The notes beneath the pieces were generated by a model, which saw only the letters and a list, made by a program, of their open reading frames with translations, was not told the origin of the DNA and searched no databases. From Trema orientale (Eukaryota; Streptophyta; Magnoliopsida; Rosales; Cannabaceae), in contig JXTC01000027.1 in NCBI GenBank assembly GCA_002914845.1, positions 606,120 through 670,119 of the forward strand: a stretch of DNA of 64,000 nucleotides, written 5' to 3'. The position numbers were made by a program, and so were the translations under genes. Below are positions 23,433 through 35,700 of the stretch, one piece after another (position 1 is the stretch's first letter; each line of letters starts with the position of its first letter).

Positions 23433-26400
23433 CTTATTGATGTTACCCTAATCAGAATCTGCAAATCAATGCTGAGATCTTCCTCCATTTTGGGTTAGAC
23501 TCATCCCAAATTTCTTTAAGGTATTTTTTGGTATATATCAATTATTTTTTAACTTGTTAAGGAAATGAGAAATGCTAAAATCCACACTCTAATCCACTCT
23601 CATATGATATGTAGATTCCATTATAACTAACTCACATTATTACAAAGTATAATAGAGTCTACATATTAACTATTAGGAGAGTGGAAAAGAAACTGATCCT
23701 AGAGCTAGTTTAGCTAAGCTTTTTGAAAAGCTAAAAATACTTATTAGATAATCTTTAGATTAAAAAGTGTTTAGTAAAAATCCAAATAATAGATTATTAA
23801 AAATTTTTTAACAAAGCTACTGCCCAAAGCTGAAGTTGGTTGAAGGGCGCTTCAGATTTTAGATTATGCGGGAATTCCTTTTCTTTGAATGAAAGTTTTA
23901 ATACACAAAAAATAATCCTAAATAATTGGAAAAATACCAATAGTTATCTCTTTCTTCTAAAACCTAAAATATGACAAATGCACTGAAATCTTCCATCATT
24001 TGTCATCTGTCATTGATACTTATGGTGATTGTGGCATCTTTGATGCTTGCCCAGTCATTCACTTCATGGCAGCGATGAACAACTTCGACTGGGAAGCCAT
24101 AGGAAATAGCAAGAGCAAGAGTCAGACTCAAAAGTTCGAGCATCCATAGTGGAGGCCAGACCTTCACCAGTCCCCGATGACTCTGTGAAAATGGTTCTGG
24201 TCTTTCAAGGAGGTGAAGGGGATCGAGCCAAAGAGCTTCAGGCGAAGCATATCATACATTGTCAATGCCTCCATTCACAATCTTGATCTTCTATCCAATT
24301 GCTCAACTAAGAAATTTTTTTCTTTCTGTTTTTTAGGAAAGGAGAAAGTTTGGTTGAGCATTTTGATTCAGTAATTGTTTATCTATCATTTCTTTTCAAA
24401 ATTGAAAAAAAGTTTCGTTGGGTTTGTTAAGATATACCTTTTAGTGTGTTCTTTCTAATTAGATGGTAATATTAAAAGTAAGATGGTTTCCAGTTTCTCT
24501 TCTAGTATGAGAGTGAAAATTACCATAGTATTTTAATATCCTTGCATAAGTAAATCAAGAATTGTAGTTTTATAGATCTTTTATTTTTAACATCATGGCT
24601 ACTTTATATAAATGTCAGTAAATAGTTATTTAGTTATAGATATCGAGTGGGATTTTCAACATCTTTGACGTTGTTTCGGCCAATTTTATTATTTCTAAAT
24701 ATTATCACTATTAACTCAAATTGATGTAGATAGTCATTGATTCTTGTTGTGCTAATTTTGCAGAAGTTTAATAGAAAAGAAAAAAATTGTTATCAGAGAG
24801 TTTGTGTTGTATGTTGTAGATCGTTTGGTTAGAGATGTTTCTATATGTTTGCATCAAGTAACATCTTTATTAAAGAGCTCTCTTGGATGTTTGCAACATA
24901 CTTATGGAGCACATCCTAGTAGATTATTAGTCTTTATTAAGAATTAGTAACCAATCATTCAAGTAATATTAATTAAGAAATTTTCTGAATATCAAAAGTT
25001 ATGTCTTACAGTGTATTTGAAGTAGAAAAACTAGGATACAAATTGTCCGTATAGCAAAGAATTGATACTTATTTCTATAAAATGAAGGAAGTATGCATAC
25101 TAATGTGGGTGTAATCGAAGTTATTATTTTGGTATTTTATAGTTTTGATGTGCTCTTTCATTTTAGGGTGTCTTCTATGGAACCATTAGTTTTGCCTGTT
25201 GTATCATTGCCCAAGGCATTGAAAATATGATTATAATTGCCAAGTGCTACACCTCAATTTAGACATGTTCTCTTTTTTATATGATGCTAATTACAACTCC
25301 TCAAATAGTCATTAGTTTATGACATTTTACAATTTTATATTTCAGTTGCAAGTTTAAGAGGTCTGGATGTATAGAATTTAGTATAACTAGAAAGACTCAG
25401 AATTACTTTTCTCATGACTGTTTATGTGATTTTACTCGGTAAGTTATGGTTATTTCTAATTGTGATTATAGTATTGAATTGGGAATGAGATGTTATGCTA
25501 TAATAATTTGCTCCCTTCCATAATACTCAAAGATATTTAATTCTTTTTTATTGGAAATATATACTTACAGCACTGATCTAGATTTCAAACTACATTAGAA
25601 GATCTAGATAACCAATCTTGATGTATTAGTTTAATATAGCATTTTAGACGTTGCTTCTTTTTCTCTTCGTTTCTTTTTCTTTCCCTTAAAAAATGTGGAA
25701 TGAGACATAAACTATCAAATTAGTTAGTCAATCAGGCCTATGTAGATACTAATTTGCTCGGTTAAACGTATTTTGTATGGATTATAAACATTTAAAAGCT
25801 TGTTTATTAGTTAAAGAATTTGCTTTATGAAATCTTATTTTCTTCAGCTAATATTTTTATTAATTTTACATTGTATAAGTGAAAATTTTGGTTAAGATGC
25901 TTGATCTATATGTCATACATCTAACTTATTTAACTAATTACATTGTAGAACATTAAATCAATAATTTCAGCAGGTCACATCTTGTACAAATTGTAGAGAA
26001 TACTCTGTACTATTGATGCTAACTAGTAGTTGTCTTTGTAATCTTTTTTTGTTGTTTTGGGTTGTGAACAGTAAAGGAAATATGATTAAGCTTGTGATAA
26101 TTAAATATCATTCTAAGTAATATGTTATATTTTCTATGTTTTCATGATGTGGGTAAGAATATTATCATTTTCAGGGGTTATATATTTTTATCTCTATATT
26201 CAATAAATGAATGCTAAGTCAAAAATATAAATATAACAAAAATTAGAGGCTTACCATGTATACGATTGATTTGATTATGTTCTTGTACTGAACTTCAACA
26301 TTCAAATCACTTATTGTCGAATAACGAACCGAATAGCCTAATTTCAATGTTATTCTCACAAAAATTTATTCATGAAAGTTACATTAGATGGAAAATAATA

Positions 26401-26900
26401 TATTTAATTGGTTTTATTTTTATGTCAATATGTTTTTAAAAAAATCTAACATATTCATTTAATAACTCTTAGTAAGATATGCGTAATAATGTAAGGATGT
26501 CCAGTTTAGTTATTTCATATTTCTACAGTAATTCAACCATATAGTTTAGCAAATACTTCGATACAACTTTACTATTTCACGATACTTTAAATTTATAATT
26601 TACCAAATACTTAGTTGTTTTATGCTACAATAAATTTTCCCTCAACATAACTAAAAATATTTCTCTTAAAATCTATAACTCTACTAAACTGGACTTTTTC
26701 ATGTGTATGTGATGTATAAATCTTGATTGGAATTGAGTTATTATGTTGATTATTCTCTTAATAGTTTCTTTTTCTGAATTTGATTGTTTATCTGTAGGTT
26801 AATTTCATGGTTTCGAATCTAAATATGATTATTGATTTTTATAGCGTTTCTAATAATTCAATTTATTTGTTGACGTGTATGATATTAGCATTTTATGCCA
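23433..26900. other. AT-rich intergenic DNA
   Basis: Apart from the coding-like relic at about 24020-24320, only AT-rich sequence without long frames or clear repeat ends is seen. A short MITE-like palindrome may lie at 23570-23700 (GAGAAATGCTAAAATCC...GAGAGTGGAAAAG), but its ends do not pair well. Confidence 0.5.
24020..24322 (+). pseudogene. Degraded coding-like fragment of unknown family
   Basis: One plus-strand frame reads like protein over about 100 codons with only two stops: DTYGDCGIFDACPVIHFMA, then NNFDWEAIGNSKSKSQ, then after the stops KWFWSFKEVKGIEPKSF and IVNASIHNLDLL. Base composition here is less AT-rich than the flanks. I do not recognise the family. It could be a retrocopy or transposon-captured fragment of a real plant gene; two in-frame TAG/TGA codons make it non-functional. 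Confidence 0.4.
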
Positions 26901-26904
26901 CTAC

Positions 26905-27959
26905 TAAAGGTGGCAATTCACATCAGCATGCTAAATTCGAGTCAAGTTGATGTATAATATTTATATAATCTATCTCAATCTAAACTTGATCCGTGACTCA
27001 TCGTATCATAAAAGATTCAACCCTAACCCCGATATGCACATTAAACGAGTTAACTTGAACTTGAAACCCTCAGTCTCATTTAGATGAGAGAACACTTAGC
27101 ATATGACTTGATCATAATTTGTAATTGCAAACTTATTTTTGACCTGCCTTTTAAAACCTGGCCCATGACCCGGATTTGTCATGTTGGACTTGAATAAGGT
27201 CAACCCTATTTTGAAAAAAGAATTTATTAAATAATAAAAATTAGTCTTTTTCTAAATATTTGTTTTTGAAAAATGACATTTTTTAAGTGACGTATAGTAT
27301 ACCAATTCATACTTTTGATTTATTTAGTTACTTATTTTAAATAAAATTATAAGATAAAAGGAAAAATTAATATTTTTATAAAAATATTAATTAAAGGTTA
27401 AGCCCAAGCCCTTAATAAACCTAAGTCGTGATGAACTAGGGCTACCCTGTATCGAGGGCCTGAAAGTGTCTAGCCCAAATCCATAAAAATGCAGGTAGGG
27501 CTAAGATAAGCCTAATTTTATACTATTCAAGACTGGATAACCTGACCCAATTTACATATCTACTTGACAATTAGTTTGTAACCCACGTTTTTGTATTTTT
27601 ATTTTCATTTATTAGGACTATGGTTGTCTTATTTAAAAACTATATACTAATCACTTATAATATTTAACATATCCAATCTTAACATATAGATAAAATCTAT
27701 AATACTAGTCAAAAACAAATTAAATGATTTAATAATTAATAAAGTACAATAGTTTAACGAAAAATTCTAAATACCATTATTAGTTTTTAAACAATTTTTT
27801 TTATATTTTAATTATTTATATATTTATTGACGGGTTAAACATATCAATTTCAAGTCAAGCGCGTTGACCAAATTTCGACTAGGGCCCTTTTTCTTCAATC
27901 TAACCTAAAGATTCTCATGTCAAGCCATCCTCTCATAACCCAAATTTCCACCCCTAGCC
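26905..27959. repeat. Dispersed non-autonomous repeat, family C copy (composite)
   Basis: It starts AGGTGGCAATTCACATC and contains GACCCG/GGCCCA-type short phrases (near 27165 and 27470). The ends resemble the inverted copy at 57533-58126, which finishes CACGAATTGCCACC. Its interior seems to hold a second insertion ending near 27959 (AATTTCCACCCCTAG). Boundaries are uncertain. Confidence 0.4.
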
Positions 27960-28526
27960 ATTAGATTGGATTTCATTGAAAAATGTCAAGCTAAACTGAA
28001 AAATAGTACGGTAAGCTTCATTTCAATTTTCATATCCATCAATTATAATGGCTCATAAGCAAATAATAGAACATACGAAAAATAAGAAATCAAAACAAAT
28101 ATGCTCAGAATATATTCCATTTAGAGGAACAAAACGTACAAATATGACATAAAAATTTCTCCCAACACATAAGCTAACAAGATCTGCACACAGAAGCTAA
28201 CTACATCTTCAAATACAAAAGAAATATTTTTAAATTGCATGTCACGATAATAATTCTAAAGATGCAAAAATTAACTAAGATAGAAAACATTACCTTCCCT
28301 CTTAACAATATCTAATTTCAGTCCTTGAAAATTTTTGTAGAGAGTAATATATATTCTGCCATGATGCACAAAAGATATATAAAAAGATAAATCCAAAGAT
28401 GATAAATATGATATATTAACAAAAGAAAAAAAAAGGAAATCGGATGTTGCTCGTTGACTGTCCATAACTATTAGAATTTTTAATAAGTGTGTGGACTACT
28501 TCACCATCTTCATTCAACATATCACT

Positions 28527-29051
28527 AGGAGTGCATAAAAATGCAAAAACTCGACCTGACTTGAGATGACCCGATCCGAGATTTTGGGTTCAAACAAGTG
28601 TACCTGAATTTTTGGGTAAAACCTGACCGAACCGAAGAGTTTTCAGTTCGGGTACGGGGTACACATTTTGAGTGATTTGGTACCTAAACCCGACCCGAAC
28701 CCGCCACTATTATATAAAAAAAACTTAAAATTAGTTATTTAATAATTTATTTCTCTTTATTTTTTTTTCTTTTTATATTTCAATGTTTATGAGATTGTAT
28801 GCATTGTGCAAATAGCTAATTATACGTAAAGTGGGAAAAAAATCAAAATTATTTATTATGTAGTAAAAAGAAAAGGGAAAAAAAGTTTTATGCTTTCATA
28901 AAATCCAACCCAATCCGCCCGAATACTCGACTTACCGACCTACCCGAATACCCGATCCTCGTATGTTTGGTTTTGATTGCTTATTTTTATATACTCGAAA
29001 CTGAATACTCGAACTCGAATGCCCGAAATTCGATCTGATATGCACCCAAAT
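28527..29051. repeat. Dispersed repeat rich in CCCGA(C/A) phrases
   Basis: The left end GGAGTGCATAAA and the right end ATATGCACCC are short inverted repeats. Both halves are dense in GACCCGA, ACCCGAC and CCCGAA motifs, which stand out from the AT-rich flanks. Such motif-rich non-autonomous repeats are frequent in plant genomes. No coding capacity. Confidence 0.5.
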
Positions 29052-29499
29052 CAGCAGCTATAAGTTATTTGAAAGTTATATATCACTAGTAAAGTTCATC
29101 TGGTAATGATTTTTGCCCAATCACTCCACCAATTTGATAGTAAATCCATGATTAATAATGAAATACAAACCTTTCATGATTGCTAATAATTTAACAAAAG
29201 TAGGATAACAAAACACAAGTCTTTCAGAGAAAATGGCCACTACCATACGATTGGAGTCTCGAGTAGTTTCGTAATACCTACGAATCCTAACTCAGCAAAA
29301 AGTAGCACATCAGAATACTTTCACATGGCAAATCAAATGCCTCTTGTTTACATTTTTCATGAACAAATAGCAATATGAACTTTCCTATGGAACACCACTT
29401 AAATTTTCTATAATTTTTCACCAAGGACTAGTATGCCAACAAGACTTTTGGGACTTTACACTCAAATAATCATGCATGGAGGTCTCTAACTCTCTCTGA

Positions 29500-29670
29500 T
29501 TATAAATTGGTAAATAGTTTAGTTTCCACTTTGAGAAGTTCACATAAGTGGGGAATAATCTCATGGAACAACATCCATATAAATAGTTTGATCTTAGTAG
29601 GAATATATGTTTAAACCCAAAGAAAAGACCACCAACTTTACCTACACTTGTGCTATATGAACCCATGTGG
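29500..29670 (-). pseudogene. LINE (non-LTR retrotransposon) ORF2 relic, zf-RVT-like
   Basis: With one frameshift near 29610, the minus strand reads GSYSTSVGKVGGLFFGF, then PTKIKLFIWMLFHEIIP, then THVNFSKW-like residues. This follows the pattern of the region before and within the zf-RVT domain of plant LINE ORF2 (YSV, then PPKI(K)xFxWRLxHxxLPT). The match is short, and the domain's cysteines are not visible. No 5' part of a LINE is present nearby. Confidence 0.4.
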
Positions 29671-30067
29671 CTTTATGAGTCTCCATTGTAGCTTTATACC
29701 TTGATTTCATATTATATTTCCCCAATTTGGAGTCAAAGTTTCATGCGAATTTATCTTTCCTCTAAGTTCTTTTAGCAGCCTGGATACTAATTAGAATACT
29801 ATTCTATCTTTGAGATTCATCAAATAATTAAGTCTGTGACACTCCACTTCTTACTAATTCCGTTACTTGATATTATTGGCCTGAAAGTCTGTGGATGCAA
29901 CAAATATGGGTCTTCAAAAAGGTCATATAAGAGTTTAGTAAAAGAGCTCATTTTTGCAACAAATACTACACCAAACAAAAGAGTTAAGAGACCAAAATTG
30001 ACTTTGTGGAGAAAATACTTCGGCCTTTAGGACTTTTGCTAAGTATTGTCTTTCTTCTCATTTTTAA

Positions 30068-30711
30068 CCTTGTTTGGTCCATGGAATTAGGATTGGGATA
30101 GAGATTATTTATCTCATACCCATATTTGATGCCAATTTGGGAATGAGATAAATAATCCATAACCCAGAAATAATTTCATAGGAATGGGATAATTTATCCC
30201 ATTCAAAAGTGTGAGATTATTAATCCCACATTTAAAAGTGGTGGGACCCACATTTATTCCAATTTTTTAAACAAGTGGATCCCGCATTATCTTTTTTTTT
30301 TATTTTTTAATATTTAAACTAATATAAAATAAATTTATTACACATTCCAATAAAAAGTGGGTTCCACATTATAATAATAATCCTAATTTAATCTAAGTGG
30401 GATAATTTATCTCATTCAAAAGTGTGAGATTATTAATCCCACATTTAAAAGTGGTGGATCCACATTTATTTCAATTTTTTAAACTAGTGAATCCCACATT
30501 ATACTTTTTTTTTTTATTTTTTAATATTTAAATTAATATAAAAGAAATTTATTACACATTCTAATAAAAAGTGGGTTCCACATTAAAATAATAATTCTAA
30601 TATAATCTAATACTACACCAAACATAAAATAGTATTAAGTATATTCAATTCAATCAATTACAATCCAATCTAATACTATAATCCAATCCTATTCCCATGT
30701 ACCAAACAAGG
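30068..30711. mobile_element. 644-bp MITE-like element with an internal 213-bp tandem duplication
   Basis: The ends CCTTGTTTGGTCCATGGAAT (30068) and ATTCCCATGTACCAAACAAGG (to 30711) are near-perfect inverted repeats of about 20 bp. Inside, a 213-bp unit starting GGGATAATTTAT(C)CCATTCAA occurs twice in tandem (30186-30398 and 30399 to about 30605). The units are nearly identical and differ by few substitutions. No transposase. No convincing target duplication was found. Confidence 0.75.
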
Positions 30712-32566
30712 CCTCATTTATACTCTAAACTTTAGAAGTTAATATAACTAATATATATATATATATATTAACACATTTTTATTCATTTAAAAAAAAGACA
30801 CATTTTCACATATTTCTTAGTCAATAAGTTTTTTCTATTTTACGAATGCAAAATTTCTCAAATATTAAGCTCATATAGTAACTTTCTAGCAAAAACGAGA
30901 AAAAAAAATATAAATATACAGCAACACAATCTAACACATAAAACAAAGTCAACTTAAAAACTCTATAGATTCTCACTAAATAGAAGGCAAAAGTTTTTGC
31001 CCAAAACCCAATAATATAAATATAGTGGCTAATTAGCTCCAATACTAATTCAAGAAAAAAGAAAAGCCCCAATATAAATGCTTATGCTTTCCCCTCATAT
31101 TTTCTTGGAAAAAGAAGAAAAAGGAAATTGAAAGAAACAACGAAGAAATGAAGATTCAATTTTGTTTAATAGGTGGGGTATATAGCAATTATACATGGCT
31201 GGAAATTAGTTTTTGGTTTTTCATCTTTAATTAATGAACAATATTCCTAAAAAAAAAAGCAATATGAATGTACGATTTCCTTCCTTCCACTTATTTATTT
31301 TTATTTTTTTCATTAGTATTTGGTCGATAAACAATACAATCTGATTGCTAATGAAATTAAATAAAAATTCAAACATGCATTGGCAAATATAATTAAAAAA
31401 GTGCATAAAGTATAAATTTCATGGAAAGTTGTTGAAAAAGTCGGATGGGTACCAATCCAAACATCCACAAGATGCCTTTTTTTTTTAATGGTTATTTTAT
31501 TCTTTTGGGAGGTAAAGATAAAGAATACACAACCAGAACCATTTAGCATATTTGTTTTTCTCAAAAGGATAGAAACAAGGAAATAAGAAAAAGGAAAATA
31601 TTTTCTCACGATATTAGGGCTATAAAAAAGGAAGAATGATGTATATATAACTCGATCATTTTTTTATTTCCTTTAAAAAAAAAAACACAAAAAAGTGAAC
31701 ATTAATCATGATTCATGACCCAAGGAAAAAGTAATAATACAGCTAATCAATTCAAAGCCATTTTTCATTTCTTTCAAACCCTCCAAAGGAAAAGGGAAAA
31801 TTACACACCTAACCCAAAATTTTTATTTTTTCTTAAAAAACCCTGTATTTTAGGATATTGCAATCCATATATTTAAATTTAGATTCTCTCTCAAATTTCC
31901 CCTAGTCAACACTAATCATATTTAGTTTATTAAAATGCAATAAACATTCTCTTTAAATCAAATGAGTTACTTCATTAATAAAAGGAGAGATAAATTTTTG
32001 ATACATTTCTCCATCCTATACATATCAAAATTGAATGAAAGCCCATCTTATCTTAGCTGGTTTGCCACTTTATTTCCAAGATGGAGAATATGGTGGCAAA
32101 ATAACACCCATGTCAGAGTTTAGCCAAATCTTTTTTTTTTTTAAAGTGCAAAATTTATCCAATATAAAAACCAAAAGAACTCGATCAAACAAATATAAAC
32201 CTAAAGAATTAGCCAAATAATATAAATTATTGCTTATTTAAGTAGCCAAAACACGACAAAATAATCACAATTCATCTAGTTTATCTCACATTATTTTTGG
32301 ATGGTAAATTTTTATATTAACCCAGTAATTTTCAACATATTGCATTGACCACTCAGAAGAAAACCCAAAATACAAACTTTTTTTGTGCAAAGAATAAAAA
32401 ATCTAGAGTTGAATTTGTAAATTTTATTTTTTTTAAAAAAAAGAAATAAAATGATGAGGAAATTAGGTTGCCCTAAGCTTTAATAGCTAAATACCCCCAA
32501 AATCCAAAAACCCTTTTCTCTCTCAGCCGAATCCCTCTTTTCTTCTCTTCAAATATACAATAAGAC
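30712..32566. other. AT-rich region upstream of importin-5
   Basis: An AT microsatellite lies at about 30749-30768. Small open frames match nothing recognisable. The last few hundred bases should contain the importin-5 promoter, but no clear TATA box was identified. Confidence 0.45.
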
Positions 32567-32602
32567 GAAGAAGAAGAAGAAGAAGAAGAAGAAGAAGAAG
32601 AA
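32567..32602 (+). repeat. (GAA)12 microsatellite in the importin-5 leader
   Basis: Twelve perfect GAA units lie about 110 bp upstream of the importin-5 start codon and are followed by a CT-rich stretch (32640-32680). Both probably fall in the 5' UTR, and such tracts vary in length between individuals. Confidence 0.8.
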
Positions 32603-32710
32603 GGAGGCAGCCATAGCCAAAAACCTCAAAACCCTCCAAACAATCTCTCTCTCTCTTCTCTTACTCTGTCTCTCTCTCCATTTTCGCCGCCATATCCATA
32701 ACCTCCCGAG

Positions 32711-35700
32711 ATGGCTCAGCCCGAGTCGACTCAGCTCCAGCAAGCCCAACTGGCGGCGATTCTCGGCCCTGACCCGGCCCCCTTCGAAACCCTGATCTCC
32801 CACCTCATGTCCTCCTCCAACGAGCAGCGCTCTCAGGCGGAGCTCCTCTTCAATCTCTGCAAGCAGACCGATCCCGATTCCCTCTCCCTCAAGCTCGCCC
32901 ACCTCCTCCAGTACTCCCCCCACCCCGAGGGCCGCGCCATGTCCGCCATCCTCCTCCGCAAGCAGCTCACCCGCGACGACTCCTACCTCTGGCCCCGCCT
33001 CACCCCCGCCACGCAGGCCTCGCTCAAGTCTATACTCCTCTCCTGTATCCAGCGCGAGGAAGCCAAATCGATTTCCAAGAAGCTTTGCGACACCGTCTCG
33101 GAGCTCGCTTCCGGGATTCTTCCCGATAATGGGTGGCCGGAGCTTTTGCCGTTTATGTTCCAATGCGTGTCTTCTGACTCGGCGAAGCTTCAGGAGTCGG
33201 CGTTTCTGATCTTTGCCCAGTTGTCGCAGTACATAGGGGATTCCCTTGTCCCGCACATCAAGGAGCTGCACGGTGTGTTCCTGCACTGCTTGAATTCGTC
33301 GTCGAATTCGGATGTGAAGATCGCGGCGTTGAACGCCGTGATTAATTTCATTCAGTGTCTGTCGAATTCCGGGGACCGGGATAGGTTCCAGGACCTGTTG
33401 CCGGCGATGATGAGGACGTTGACGGAGGCGTTGAATCACGGGAACGAGGCGACGGCGCAGGAGGCTTTGGAGTTGTTGATCGAGTTGGCGGGGACGGAGC
33501 CGAGGTTCTTGAGGAGGCAGATAGCCGACGTGGTTGGGTCGATGTTGCAGATTGCGGAGGCCGAGTCTTTGGAGGAAGGGACGAGGCATTTGGCTATCGA
33601 ATTCGTTATCACCTTGGCCGAGGCGAGGGAGCGGGCGCCCGGGATGATGAGGAAGTTGCCTCAGTTTATAAGCCGGTTGTTTGCAATTCTGATGAGGATG
33701 CTTCTGGATATCGAGGATGATCCGGCGTGGCATAGCGCGGAGAGTGAGGATGAGGATGCTGGCGAAACGAGTAATTACAGTGTTGGGCAGGAGTGTTTGG
33801 ATCGGCTTTCGATTTCTTTGGGTGGAAATACGATTGTCCCTGTTGCGTCTGAGCAGTTGTCTGCGTATTTGGCCGCTCCCGAGTGGCAGAAGCACCATGC
33901 TGCTTTGATTGCGCTTGCCCAAATTGCAGAGGGTTGCCAAAAGGTATTGTGAAGCCTTATTTTGCTTGTTGGTATCATTAATGTTCTTTGAACTGCATAG
34001 ATTAAGTTAACTAATTGTTAAGTAAGCGAAGAATATTTCTGCCATAGAATTTTAGTTGCTTGTTCCTACCCGATAGCATTGTTTTTCAGGTTCACTAGCA
34101 TTCACTCTTGTGTTACTAACTCTCATTCAAAGTGTTTCTTGCAGTGATTAGTGTTTGTCGCTGATAAAAATCTACTTTTATTTATGTTGTGGGCAGCTGA
34201 TAATGTAAATCCGTTGTGTTTTCAGGTAATGATAAAGAACTTGGAGCAAGTGGTGGCAATGGTCTTGAACTCATTCCAAGATCCCCACCCTCGTGTTAGG
34301 TGGGCGGCTATCAATGCTATTGGGCAGTTATCTACGGATTTGGGCCCAGATTTGCAAGTTAAATATCATCAACAGGTGCTGCCTGCACTTGCTGCGGCTA
34401 TGGACGATTTCCAAAATCCTAGAGTGCAGGTTATTCACCAGCCATTGCATATATATTTTGGATGATTAAATGAAATTGAACTTGTGACATTGACCTGGCT
34501 ATGGTGTAGTTTCTCACTTGGGTAATGGTAGTTCCATTGTCAGTCAACAGTCACTATAACAATAGTGGTGCCTTCACAATGTTAGTTAGATAGTTCTGTC
34601 ATCTTAAACTTATAAATGAGGTTGATTATAACTACTCCAAGATGCAAGGTACTTAAAAACGGTGTGAAACTTCATACTTACCGCCGTGTGCTTCACAAGT
34701 CACGTTGAATTATTGAAATTTGGAAACAATTTAAAGCTTATTTTCTTTTAACTCTTGTAGCTTCTGCAGTAGTCATATTTCTTCTTAGTTAGTGACATCT
34801 TATGTTCTATTTTACTTGTGAACATTGGCAAATATTGCAACGTTTTGATTGTTACACTAATATCAATTCCCTGGAAATATGTGGTCTTACAGTCAATGCT
34901 TATGAGTATAATGACTGTCTTCTTAGTGGTTGTTAGGCTGTAAATGGTCTGGATTCCGGAATAGGTGAAGGTAGGTTGGTGTCTTGCTTTTTGTTCAAGT
35001 TGTGAATAAGTCCTATTGTGCTAGTGAAAGTATAGATGTATACTCAATACTAATTATTTTGTTTCTGGTTATTTTTCTAGCTCAATGCTTTAATTTTGTT
35101 TTGCAAATCTCTTTCTGTGGATTTCAGCTACATATTTTTATTTAAATCTAGTAATCAACCATCAGTCTGGTTTCTATTGTCTTTTACTCATTTGTTTGAA
35201 TCATGGATTTGCACATGTATAGGCATAGGTATACATTGTGACACCAAAATTACTTTTGAATGGAGTCATTGAATTAAAACCTTTTTTGGCTTTGTGTGAA
35301 GCACAACTGGCCAGATGATCAGAATGATAATAATTCTTGATATTCTATGATAAAATTAACTTGCTCTTGCAACTGATATGGAAGTTGCTAAAATCAAGTT
35401 AATGGCATCAGTGTTCTGCTTGCTTAGTTTGCTTTCCTTCGTGTGGTTTTGTCCTTTATGCTCTTTACTTGGATGGAAGTTACTTGGTTTGCTGACCTCC
35501 TATGAGACGATCCAACATTTAGTATCATGGTACTATTAATATGAACAAATTGTATATTTTAATGTTAAATTTGTAATTTGTGTATCTACAGGCGCATGCT
35601 GCTTCAGCAGTGCTCAATTTCAGTGAGAACTGCACTCCAGATATCTTAACACCTTACTTGGATGGAATCGTGAGCAAGTTGCTTGTACTTCTGCAGGTAG

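Noticed and set aside
32549-33940. A 463-aa minus-strand open frame opposite importin-5 exon 1
   Set aside because: It is the antisense reading of a GC-rich, well-conserved coding exon, is rich in Arg, Leu and Gly, and shows no domain. The plus strand explains the sequence fully.
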